Shown here: in pieces, positions 1 to 6,310 of the stretch | Layout of the letters: each line of letters opens with the position of its first letter | Position numbering within the stretch: position 1 is the stretch's first letter | Source of the DNA: JBHHXR01 sp046757205 | GTDB taxonomy: Bacteria > Pseudomonadota > Alphaproteobacteria > Rhodobacterales > Rhodobacteraceae | Direction: 5' to 3' | Length of the DNA stretch: 8,042 nucleotides | NCBI GenBank assembly: GCA_046757205.1 | Contig: JBHHXR010000167.1 | Location: forward strand, 1 to 8,042 | Made by a program: the position numbers and the translations under genes | The notes under the pieces: generated by a model | What the model was told of the DNA's origin: nothing | Databases searched by the model: none | What the model saw: only the letters and a program-made list of their open reading frames with translations

Positions 1-756
1 GGCGACTTCTCGGTGTTGCTTTCCATCACCAAGGCCCTCGCCGAGCTCTCGGTGAAGCCCGAGGAGGTAGCCGTCGTCTCCGGCATCGGCTGCTCGTCGC
101 GCATCCCCGCCTACACCAATTGCTACGGGTTCCACGGCGTTCACGGGCGCGGCCTGGCCGTGGCCACGGGGCTCAAGGTGGCGCGTCCCGATCTTACGGT
201 CCTAGCGGCGGGCGGCGACGGCGACGGGTTCTCGATCGGCGGCAACCACTTCCTGCACGCCTGCCGGCGCAACGTCGACCTCACCTACATCGTCATGGAC
301 AACCGGGTCTACGGCATGACCAAGGGCCAGCCCTCGCCAACCACCGAACCCGACTGGGACAGCGCCCTGTCGCCCGGCGGCACCGGTCTGAGAATGTTCC
401 ATCCGCTGGTGATCGCGCTGGCTTCCGGCGCCAATTTCGTCGCCCGCGAATTTTCCGGAAACATAAAGGCGACCACCCGCACGATATTGGAGGCCATCAG
501 ACATCCCGGCTTTTCCTTCGTCGAGATACTCAGCCCCTGCGTGACCTTCCGCCCCGACGAGAGGGACTGGAAAAACATGGTTCACGTGGCTGCCGTCGAC
601 GAGACCGACGATCCCGCCCGCGCCGCGCGGCGCATCATGACGGATGACGGCATGAACACGGGCATCCTTTATCGCGGGCACCGCAAGCCCTACAGCGTCC
701 ATGTATCGGCGACCGAAGGCGATGTTGCGTCGCTGGAGCAGGAATTCGAAATCTGA
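1..756 (+). CDS. 2-oxoacid:ferredoxin oxidoreductase, beta (ThDP-binding) subunit, 5'-truncated by the window edge
   Basis: This subunit binds thiamine diphosphate and, with an alpha (or alpha/gamma) partner, decarboxylates a 2-oxoacid to an acyl-CoA while reducing ferredoxin in the cytoplasm. The frame is open from base 1 and ends at TGA 754-756, giving 251 visible residues. It begins at GDFSVL, which matches the end of the family's CPGCGDF motif, so I infer that about 20-30 residues including the start lie upstream. GTG at 13 is not a credible start. Visible motifs, counted from base 1: HGRG (48-51) followed by the conserved ATGLK; the ThDP/Mg signature GDGDG (72-76) ending at MDN (99-101); and YGMTKGQPSPT (104-114), typical of KorB/PorB-type subunits. 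The substrate (2-oxoglutarate, indolepyruvate or another 2-oxoacid) cannot be read from this part. The gene is convergent with the Lrp-type regulator, 39 bp away, so it is not in the downstream operon. The alpha subunit is probably upstream, outside the window. Confidence 0.9.
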   Translation, partial: GDFSVLLSITKALAELSVKPEEVAVVSGIGCSSRIPAYTNCYGFHGVHGRGLAVATGLKVARPDLTVLAAGGDGDGFSIGGNHFLHACRRNVDLTYIVMDNRVYGMTKGQPSPTTEPDWDSALSPGGTGLRMFHPLVIALASGANFVAREFSGNIKATTRTILEAIRHPGFSFVEILSPCVTFRPDERDWKNMVHVAAVDETDDPARAARRIMTDDGMNTGILYRGHRKPYSVHVSATEGDVASLEQEFEI

Positions 757-795
757 TCGGGTCGTTGCCCGCCCGCATACCTTGGAGCGCCGGCA

Positions 796-1260
796 TCACC
801 GCACCGGCAGCACCCCCTCCTCCTTCAACCATTCCAGCACTATGTGGGACTGGACACGCGACACGGAGGGGTGCGGCAGCAGGATCTCGCTGATCAGCCG
901 GTTCAACTCGTCAAGATCCGCCGTCGCCGCGCGCAACAGATAATCGGTCGGGCCGGTCAGCTTGCAGGCCTCCAGAATCGACGGGTTGATCTCCAGCAGT
1001 CTGGCGAAAGCCTCGATTTCCGACTGCCCGTGATTATTCAGCGAGACCTGGATGAAACCGGAAACGCCGAGCCCCACCTTTCGCTTCGACAGGATTGCGC
1101 GGTAGGACTTGATTATCCCCAGCTTCTCCAACCGCCGCCGCCGGCGGGCGCATTGCGATGCGGAAAGCGCCGTTGCGTCGGCCAGTTGCTGGCTGGTCAG
1201 ACGGCCGTCTCTTTGCAGCACCTCCAGGATTTTGCGGTCGAAATCGTCGAGGGTATCCAT
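796..1260 (-). CDS. Lrp/AsnC family transcriptional regulator
   Basis: This is a 154-residue DNA-binding regulator of the feast/famine (Lrp/AsnC) family, whose usual length is 150-165. I chose ATG 1258-1260 (protein MDTLDDFDRKIL). It aligns with the family N-terminus, and GGGAG lies 6 nt upstream (bases 1267-1271 on the plus strand). An in-frame ATG at 1329 would add 23 residues atypical for the family and would read through the likely promoter. The N-terminal winged HTH covers about residues 6-50, with a recognition-helix segment SASQCARRRRRLEKLG (33-48). The RAM ligand-binding domain covers about 64-145, with the effector-loop motif LTGPTDYLL (101-109). Family members form dimers to octamers and often respond to amino acids. 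It is transcribed divergently from the aminomutase operon, the classical arrangement for a local regulator, so control of that operon by Phe or Tyr is a reasonable inference. The effector cannot be read from the sequence. Confidence 0.93.
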   Translation of the reverse strand: MDTLDDFDRKILEVLQRDGRLTSQQLADATALSASQCARRRRRLEKLGIIKSYRAILSKRKVGLGVSGFIQVSLNNHGQSEIEAFARLLEINPSILEACKLTGPTDYLLRAATADLDELNRLISEILLPHPSVSRVQSHIVLEWLKEEGVLPVR

Positions 1261-1274
1261 GTTCCGCTCCCGAG

Positions 1275-1296
1275 TCGGATTATATTGAATCTCCGA
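1275..1296. promoter_or_regulatory. Imperfect dyad over the regulator's -10 box (possible autoregulatory operator)
   Basis: TCGGA (1275-1279) and TCCGA (1292-1296) form a 5-bp inverted repeat around a 12-bp AT-rich core. ATT (1279-1281) and AAT (1288-1290) add inner symmetry, with a 2-bp offset in the right half. AT-rich-centred dyads are typical of Lrp/AsnC sites. The role is inferred from position alone. Confidence 0.3.
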
Positions 1297-1307
1297 TATG
1301 GTGCCAC
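1279..1307 (-). promoter_or_regulatory. Predicted sigma70-type promoter of the Lrp-type regulator gene
   Basis: On the minus strand there is a perfect TATAAT (-10) at 1284-1279. It lies 17 bp from a 4/6-match -35 box GTGGCA at 1307-1302. Transcription would start near 1272, leaving a leader of about 12 nt that carries GGGAG before ATG 1260. The -10 box lies inside an imperfect AT-centred dyad (1275-1296, arms TCGGA/TCCGA), so a protein bound there would block the promoter. Autoregulation, common in this family, is therefore plausible. Confidence 0.45.
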
Positions 1308-1339
1308 GTTTTGGCGTTATCGCGAACAATTATGTCCAA

Positions 1340-1354
1340 CCTGTTCAAAACAGG
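1340..1354. promoter_or_regulatory. 15-bp palindrome, candidate Lrp/AsnC operator
   Basis: CCTGTTCAAAACAGG is a perfect inverted repeat: 6-bp arms 1340-1345 and 1349-1354 around a 3-bp centre. Fifteen base pairs is the usual length of Lrp-family half-symmetric sites. It lies in the divergent spacer, about 80 bp upstream of the regulator start and 180 bp upstream of the lyase start. No second copy of the same sequence is seen in the window. The assignment rests on length, symmetry and position. Confidence 0.4.
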
Positions 1355-1367
1355 GCAAGAACTCTTC

Positions 1368-1398
1368 CTCTTTTGCGCACACGGATCGGGCAAAAGAG
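1368..1398. repeat. Perfect 9-bp inverted repeat in the divergent control region
   Basis: CTCTTTTGC (1368-1376) and GCAAAAGAG (1390-1398) are exact reverse complements separated by 13 bp. The arm centres are 22 bp apart, about two helical turns, which suits a dimeric or tetrameric regulator on one face of the DNA. As RNA it could form a 9-bp hairpin in the leader of the plus-strand operon. No T-run follows in either direction, so it does not look like an intrinsic terminator. A purine-rich A/G tract follows at 1407-1424. Confidence 0.4.
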
Positions 1399-1444
1399 AG
1401 TACCTTAAAAAGAAAGAAAGAATGTGATCGGCATTTTGGGGCAG

Positions 1445-1458
1445 TCGGCGATCACCGA
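1445..1458. promoter_or_regulatory. 14-bp imperfect dyad upstream of the lyase gene
   Basis: TCGGCGATCACCGA matches its own reverse complement at 12 of 14 positions, centred on GATC. It lies 77 bp before the chosen start of the operon's first gene. It may be an operator or chance; nothing else supports it. Confidence 0.2.
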
Positions 1459-1521
1459 GCCTGACACCCGAAAACAAGATCGCGGGCTGCAGGCCGGTTG
1501 AGCTGCTCTCCCACAACTCTT

Positions 1522-1526
1522 GGAGG
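1522..1526 (+). promoter_or_regulatory. Ribosome binding site that decides the start of the lyase/aminomutase gene
   Basis: A consensus GGAGG lies 8 nt before TTG 1535-1537. The next upstream in-frame start, TTG 1520, would place this GGAGG inside the coding sequence and has no Shine-Dalgarno sequence of its own. There is no ATG or GTG start nearby. A second TTG directly follows at 1538. Confidence 0.7.
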
Positions 1527-1534
1527 CATCAACC

Positions 1535-3133
1535 TTGTTGCAAGAACTGAGCATCATTCCCGACGGCGACACGCTGACCCATGACCTGGTTGCCAGGGCA
1601 GCCCGCAATCCGGGCATTCGTGTCAAGATTACCGATGAAATCCGTGATCGGGTCGTCGCCTCCAGGGCGCTGCTGGACGAGTTCGTCGCTTCCGGACGTG
1701 TCATTTATGGCGTAACCACGAGTGTCGGCGGGTTCGTCAACTGGCTGGTGCCGCAGCACATGATCGAGGAAGTGCAGAACAACATAATCCGCAACGTGCA
1801 GTCGCAGGTCGGTCCCGATCTCGACGCGGAATATGTCCGCGCCGCGATGCTGGCGCGGATCAATTCGCTGGGTCGCGGCAACTCTGCCATCCAGTTGGAA
1901 AACTTTGAAAAACTCGTCGCCATGTACAATGGCGGCGTGCTGCCGTGCATTCCCGAAAAAGGCTCGCTCGGCACCAGCGGCGATCTTGGCCCGCTGGCCT
2001 GCATCGCGCTCGTCGCAACCGGGCATTGGCGGGCGCGTTTCGAGGGTGAGCTCATGCCTGGCGCGGAAGCGATGAAACGCGCCGGTATCGAACCGATGAA
2101 GCTTTCCTACAAGGAGGGCCTGGCGCTGATCAACGGCACGTCGGTCATGGCCGGGATCGCCTCCTGCCTGGTCGCCGACGCCAAGGACCTGATCAAGGCG
2201 TACACGCTCGCCACCTGCATGAGCCTGGAAGTGCTCAAGGCCAAGATCATGCCGTTCCACCCGGCGGCGCACCGCCAGAAACCCCACAGGGGGCAGATCC
2301 GCACGGCGAACGCGATCTACACCACGCTCGCCGACAGCAAGATGATCGTCCAGGATGACGAGGTCGAGGCCTGGCTGCGCAAGATGGTGACCAACGAACC
2401 GCGCGGGCTGGACGAACAGATCGAGGATGCCTACTCGATCCGCGCCACGCCGCAGGTCATGGGCCCGGTCGTCGACACGACGCTGTTCGTCGAGCAGACG
2501 GTGAATACCGAGATCAATTCGTCGAACGACAACCCCCTGATCGTCGTTGAGGAAGGCGACGCGGTGCACAACGCCAACTTCCACGGACAGTATATCGCCA
2601 ACGCCATGGACCAGTTGGCGATCGTGATCGTCAACATGTGCAACCTGTCGGAACGCCGCAACAACCGGATACTGCACCCTAGCCTGAACGGCGATCTGCC
2701 GCCGTTTCTGTGCCGCGACAATCCCGGCATGAGCCAGGGCATGATGGGCACGCAGTACGTGGCCACGTCGCTGACCGCCGAGATCCGCCAGTCGGCCACG
2801 CCGATTTCCATCCAGACGTTGCCGTCAACCGGGGATTTCCAGGACCACGTCTCGTTCGGTCTCGTGGCCGCGCGGCGGACCCGGGACATCTTGGCCAATG
2901 CCCGCCATATCCTGGCGGTGGAACTCATCTGCGCGGCGCAGGCGGCGGATATCCGCGGCGTCGGACAACTCAGTTCCGCGACAAGGAAACTGCACGCGAT
3001 GGTTCGCGACAAGGTGCCGTATCTCGACCACGACGTGCCTTTTACCGACCATATCGAAGCCGTCGCCGAATTGTTCAGGACAGGCGAGTTGCTGGACGCG
3101 CTGCCGCGCAACAGCGAAGCCTACGACTGGTAA
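1535..3133 (+). CDS. MIO-type aromatic amino acid aminomutase/ammonia-lyase (AdmH-like phenylalanine 2,3-aminomutase candidate)
   Basis: This cytoplasmic enzyme of the HAL/PAL/TAL superfamily uses the self-made electrophile MIO to remove, or move from alpha to beta, the amino group of an aromatic amino acid. Start TTG 1535 was chosen from GGAGG 8 nt upstream, giving 532 residues. Visible sites: catalytic Tyr58 in IYGVTTSVGGF; MIO signature GSLGTSGDLGPLA with Thr147-Ser148-Gly149; INGT with Asn200; EDAYSIR with Tyr300 and Arg303 (carboxylate binding); NSSNDNPL; NANFHGQY with Phe349; STGDFQD. The Thr-Ser-Gly triad (usually Ala-Ser-Gly), the overall length and many blocks match, from memory, the AdmH phenylalanine aminomutase of Pantoea, which makes (S)-beta-phenylalanine. 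At the residue pair that sets substrate choice (Phe-Leu in PAL, His-Leu in TAL, Ala-Val in AdmH) this protein has Asn87-Val88. It is first in a four-gene operon; the next gene starts 13 bp downstream. Automatic annotation would probably call it histidine ammonia-lyase. Lyase versus mutase activity cannot be settled from sequence. Confidence 0.9.
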   Translation: MLQELSIIPDGDTLTHDLVARAARNPGIRVKITDEIRDRVVASRALLDEFVASGRVIYGVTTSVGGFVNWLVPQHMIEEVQNNIIRNVQSQVGPDLDAEYVRAAMLARINSLGRGNSAIQLENFEKLVAMYNGGVLPCIPEKGSLGTSGDLGPLACIALVATGHWRARFEGELMPGAEAMKRAGIEPMKLSYKEGLALINGTSVMAGIASCLVADAKDLIKAYTLATCMSLEVLKAKIMPFHPAAHRQKPHRGQIRTANAIYTTLADSKMIVQDDEVEAWLRKMVTNEPRGLDEQIEDAYSIRATPQVMGPVVDTTLFVEQTVNTEINSSNDNPLIVVEEGDAVHNANFHGQYIANAMDQLAIVIVNMCNLSERRNNRILHPSLNGDLPPFLCRDNPGMSQGMMGTQYVATSLTAEIRQSATPISIQTLPSTGDFQDHVSFGLVAARRTRDILANARHILAVELICAAQAADIRGVGQLSSATRKLHAMVRDKVPYLDHDVPFTDHIEAVAELFRTGELLDALPRNSEAYDW

Positions 3134-3146
3134 GGAGCGCCAATCC

Positions 3147-4454
3147 ATGACGACCAGCCCGGTTGCCGGAAAGCCCCCGCCGATGGCCGCCGAGGCGGCT
3201 TCACCGATCCTTGAAGCCTACCTGAGGCGAACCCCGAAGAGCGCCGACGCCCATGCCCGGGCGAAGATCCTGCTGCCGGGGGGAACCTCGCGGCAGGCGG
3301 GATACTGGGCGCCCTATCCGCTGACCTTCGATACCGCCGATGGCGTGTTTCTGCACGATCTCGACGGAAACCGGTATTTCGACCTGATCAACAACTACAC
3401 CGCCATGGTGCACGGCCATTCCTACGCCCCGATCGTCGAGGCCGCGCAGCGGCGGGCGGCGCTGGGCACCGGCTGGGCAGGCGGTAATCTGTCGCAGCTC
3501 GAACTTGCCGGGCAGATCGTTCACCGGGTGGCGGCGGCGGAGCAGGTGCGGTTCACCAATTCCGGCACCGAAGCCGGCGCGCTTGCCCTCAACATCGCCC
3601 GAAAGGTTACCGGGCGGTCGAAACTGCTGATGGCGCGCTTCGGCTATCACGGCTCGCTGATGGAGTTCGAAACCGGGTCTTTCGGGCACGAAGGCCCGGT
3701 GACGCTGCTCGCAACCTACAATGATCTGGCGGATTTCGAACGCGTCCTGGCGGCGCATGGCGACGACATCGCCGCGGTGTTCCTCGAACCGGTATTGGGA
3801 TCGGGCGGCGTGGTGACCGGCGCTCCGGCGTTTCTGAAAGGCGTCCAGACGGCGGCGCGAAAGGCCGGCGCCCTGTTCGTGCTGGACGAGGTGCTGACCC
3901 TGCGGTTCGGCTATTCGGGCGTGCAGGGGGATATCGGGCTGACACCCGATCTGACCATGTTCGGCAAGCTGATCGGCGGCGGGTATCCGGTTGGCGCCGT
4001 CGGCGGCGCACGGGACTTGCTGAAAATCTTCGACCCCGCCGACCTGAAGCTGTTCCACACCGGCACCTTCAACGCCAACCCGGTCACCATGGCAGCCGGA
4101 GCGGTTTCGCTGAGCCATCTGACGCGGGACGCCATCGAGCGGATGCAGGCCGGCGCGGAAACCCTGAAGGACGCCCTGACAAGATCGGCGCGCGATGCCG
4201 GATTGCCGTTTTCGGTCAACCATCACGGATCGTGTCTTAACCTCTATTTCAGCGCCACGCCGCCGCACTCCTCGATCGTGCGCAACGACGCCGCGCTGAT
4301 CGGCCGGTTCCACATCGCGGCGATGAACCACGGCCTGTTTCTGGCGCCCCGCGGCATGATCGCGCTTTCCACCGTGATGACACCCGGCCATCTTGACGAG
4401 ATCGCGCAGCGGGCCGCGGCAGCGATCGCCGACGTCGCGGCCGAGGCAGGGTAA
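3147..4454 (+). CDS. Class III PLP aminotransferase, beta-phenylalanine aminotransferase-like (GSA-aminotransferase fold)
   Basis: This 435-residue, cytoplasmic, fold-type I PLP enzyme resembles glutamate-1-semialdehyde aminomutase and, more closely, the (S)-beta-phenylalanine aminotransferase of Variovorax (434 residues). The likely reaction moves the amino group of a beta-aryl-beta-amino acid to 2-oxoglutarate or pyruvate, leaving 3-oxo-3-arylpropanoate. ATG 3147 follows AAGGAG (3132-3137, overlapping the previous stop) by 9 nt. Visible sites: TNSGTEA (137-143, phosphate cup), YHG (167-169, ring stacking), LDEV with Asp247 (pyridine nitrogen), GKLIGGG with PLP-lysine 274, and HTGTF (304-308). 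Two arginines match those binding substrate carboxylate in the Variovorax enzyme, by remembered comparison: Arg49 in TSRQAGYWAPYPL and Arg402 in APRGMIALS. A heme-biosynthetic GSA aminomutase role is unlikely given the neighbours and these arginines. The next gene starts 20 bp after the stop. Confidence 0.9.
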   Translation: MTTSPVAGKPPPMAAEAASPILEAYLRRTPKSADAHARAKILLPGGTSRQAGYWAPYPLTFDTADGVFLHDLDGNRYFDLINNYTAMVHGHSYAPIVEAAQRRAALGTGWAGGNLSQLELAGQIVHRVAAAEQVRFTNSGTEAGALALNIARKVTGRSKLLMARFGYHGSLMEFETGSFGHEGPVTLLATYNDLADFERVLAAHGDDIAAVFLEPVLGSGGVVTGAPAFLKGVQTAARKAGALFVLDEVLTLRFGYSGVQGDIGLTPDLTMFGKLIGGGYPVGAVGGARDLLKIFDPADLKLFHTGTFNANPVTMAAGAVSLSHLTRDAIERMQAGAETLKDALTRSARDAGLPFSVNHHGSCLNLYFSATPPHSSIVRNDAALIGRFHIAAMNHGLFLAPRGMIALSTVMTPGHLDEIAQRAAAAIADVAAEAG

Positions 4455-4474
4455 TTGATCCGTGGGCTGACAGA

Positions 4475-6298
4475 ATGACGGCATTGAATTTTGCTCCCGC
4501 CCTCGTCGAGCGCGAGAACCTGCCCGGCGGCGCCTTTATCCTGCGCTCGCCGGTAGAGCTGAAACCTTGCGCCGCGACCTTGTGCGAACACCTCGTGCAC
4601 TGGGCGGAAAGGGCGCCGGAAAGACCGTTTCTGGCGCAACGCGACGGAACCGTCGGCTGGCGCAGTATCAGTTACTCCGACGCCCTCCGGCTGGCCCGCT
4701 CGATCGCCCAGTCGCTGTTGGACCGCGGCATCGAGGCCGACCGGCCGGTGATGATCATAAGCGACAACAGCATCGATCATGCGCTGCTGATGCTTGGCGG
4801 CCTCTGCGCCGGCATCCCGACGGCGCCGATCTCGCCCGCCTACGCCTTGATGTCGGGCGACTTCGGCAAGCTCCGCCATGTCTTCGGCGTGCTCGACCCG
4901 TCGATCGTCTACGTGCCGGACGGAGAGCGCTTCGCCAACGCGCTCGGCGCGCTTGATCTGGACCGGGTGGAGGTCGTGGTGTCCGCCAATCCGGGCGCCG
5001 GTATCGGGGCGGAACTGTTCCGGACGTTGTGCCAGCGCGAACCGGCTTCGCAGGTTGACGACGCCATGGCCGCGCTGACACCCGACACGGTCGCCAAGAT
5101 CCTGTTCACTTCGGGCTCGACCGGCATGCCCAAGGGGGTGATCAACACGCACCGCATGCTGTGTTCGAACCAGCAGGCGCTGGCCCAGATTTGGCCGTTT
5201 CTCGAAGACAAGCCGCCGATACTGGTCGACTGGCTGCCGTGGAGCCACACCTTCGGCGCCAATCACAATTTCAATCTGGTGCTGCGCAACGGCGGCACGC
5301 TCTACATCGACGGTGGCAAACCGATGCCGGGGCTGATCGACACCAGCGTCGCCAATCTCAAGGACGTGGCGCCGACGATCTATTTCAACGTGCCGCGCGG
5401 CTACGACCAGCTTATCCCCTTTCTCGAATCCGACCGGGCGTTTCGCGATCACTTCTTCTCGCGGCTGGATACCCTGTTCTACGCCGCCGCCGCCCTGCCG
5501 CAAAACCTGTGGGAGCGTCTGGAGAAACTGTCGGCGCGCGCGCGCGGCGAGAAAATCGCCATGACGTCGGCATGGGGTTCAACGGAGACCGCGCCGCTGG
5601 CGACCGGCGTGCATTTTGCCATCGACCGGGCCGGCGTCATGGGGCTTCCGGTACCGGGAACCGAGCTCAAGATGGTGCCGAACGCCGGCAAGCTGGAAGT
5701 CCGGGTGCGCGGACCCAACGTGACGCCGGGCTACTACAAGCGCCCCGACCTGACGCGGGAAGCCTTCGACGAGGACGGATTTTACTGCATCGGCGACGCG
5801 GTGGTGCTGGCCGACCCCGACGATCCGTCGAAAGGCATCATCTTCGACGGCCGCGTGGCCGAGGATTTCAAGCTTCTCACCGGCAGTTGGGTCAGTGTTG
5901 GCAATACCCGCGTCGCCGCCATCGCGGCCGCCGACCCGCTGATCCAGGATGCCGTGGTGACCGGCCACGACCGCGACGAAATCGGCCTGCTGATCTTCCC
6001 CAACGCCGTCGAACTGGCGCGCGCCGCGGGCATGGCCGGCGACGCACCGATAAGAGAGATCGCCGCCAGCAGGACGGCAAGAAAAGCGCTGAAAGACGCG
6101 TTGTCACGATACAACCGCGATTATCCGGCCTCCAGCAGGCGGATCGCCCGGGTGCTGATCGTGGACGAGCCGCCCAACCCGGACAGGAACGAAATCACCG
6201 ACAAGGGCTATATCAACCAGCGCGCGGTGATCGAAAACCGCGCCGCGCTGGTTGACAAGCTCTACAGCGACAGCGCCGATGTCATCGTCATCAACTGA
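4475..6298 (+). CDS. AMP-forming acyl-CoA ligase, feruloyl-CoA synthase-like; candidate benzoylacetate-CoA ligase
   Basis: This 607-residue member of the ANL adenylate-forming family activates a carboxylic acid with ATP and joins it to CoA. Sites in order: FTSGSTGMPKG (211-221, P-loop, Lys220); PWSHTFGANHNF (255-266); AWGSTETAP (366-374, A5 core with Glu372); FYCIGD (436-441, Asp441); FDGRVAEDFKLLTGSWVS (457-474, hinge with Arg460); and EITDKGYINQR (573-583) with catalytic Lys577. The N-terminal RSPVEL block and the WGSTETAP and TDKGYINQR blocks are typical of feruloyl-CoA synthases, so an arylalkanoic acid substrate is likely. Next to a beta-phenylalanine-type aminotransferase, the best candidate is 3-oxo-3-phenylpropanoate (benzoylacetate) or its 4-hydroxy form. 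Cinnamate or coumarate is the alternative if the first enzyme is a plain lyase. The Shine-Dalgarno before ATG 4475 is weak (only GGG about 9 nt upstream), so translation may be coupled to the gene before. No signal peptide or membrane segment is seen. Confidence 0.9.
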   Translation: MTALNFAPALVERENLPGGAFILRSPVELKPCAATLCEHLVHWAERAPERPFLAQRDGTVGWRSISYSDALRLARSIAQSLLDRGIEADRPVMIISDNSIDHALLMLGGLCAGIPTAPISPAYALMSGDFGKLRHVFGVLDPSIVYVPDGERFANALGALDLDRVEVVVSANPGAGIGAELFRTLCQREPASQVDDAMAALTPDTVAKILFTSGSTGMPKGVINTHRMLCSNQQALAQIWPFLEDKPPILVDWLPWSHTFGANHNFNLVLRNGGTLYIDGGKPMPGLIDTSVANLKDVAPTIYFNVPRGYDQLIPFLESDRAFRDHFFSRLDTLFYAAAALPQNLWERLEKLSARARGEKIAMTSAWGSTETAPLATGVHFAIDRAGVMGLPVPGTELKMVPNAGKLEVRVRGPNVTPGYYKRPDLTREAFDEDGFYCIGDAVVLADPDDPSKGIIFDGRVAEDFKLLTGSWVSVGNTRVAAIAAADPLIQDAVVTGHDRDEIGLLIFPNAVELARAAGMAGDAPIREIAASRTARKALKDALSRYNRDYPASSRRIARVLIVDEPPNPDRNEITDKGYINQRAVIENRAALVDKLYSDSADVIVIN

Positions 6299-6310
6299 AG
6301 GCCCAAGCCC

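Noticed and set aside
757..808. Bidirectional terminator between the convergent genes (CGGG...CCCG at 758-771; GCCGG...CCGGC at 789-808)
   Set aside because: The stems are only 4-5 bp with no T-run, the loops are long, and the second overlaps the regulator's coding end. Not enough to call.
1295..1307. Possible sigma54 promoter (TGGCAC on the minus strand)
   Set aside because: The -24-like TGGCAC is present but the required GC at -12 (TTGC) is missing; the same region fits sigma70 better.
1321..1534. Plus-strand sigma70 promoter for the four-gene operon
   Set aside because: One must exist, but no -35/-10 pair with correct spacing stands out. TTGCGC at 1373-1378 has no matching -10 box, so I do not mark one.
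1529..2677. Long minus-strand open frame opposite the lyase gene
   Set aside because: It is antisense to a strongly conserved enzyme. Its translation is low in complexity, rich in Arg, Asp and His, and lacks motifs.
1535..3133. Histidine ammonia-lyase (HutH) of the histidine utilisation pathway
   Set aside because: The specificity residues are not Ser-His, the MIO triad and flanking blocks match AdmH, and no hutU, hutI or hutG neighbours are seen.
3147..4454. Glutamate-1-semialdehyde aminomutase (HemL) for heme synthesis
   Set aside because: It has the same fold, but the operon context and the two beta-Phe-type arginines favour a beta-amino acid aminotransferase. Alphaproteobacteria normally make 5-aminolevulinate with HemA from glycine.
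3201..5503. Long minus-strand frames opposite the aminotransferase and ligase genes
   Set aside because: They are shadows of plus-strand genes that carry complete motif sets.
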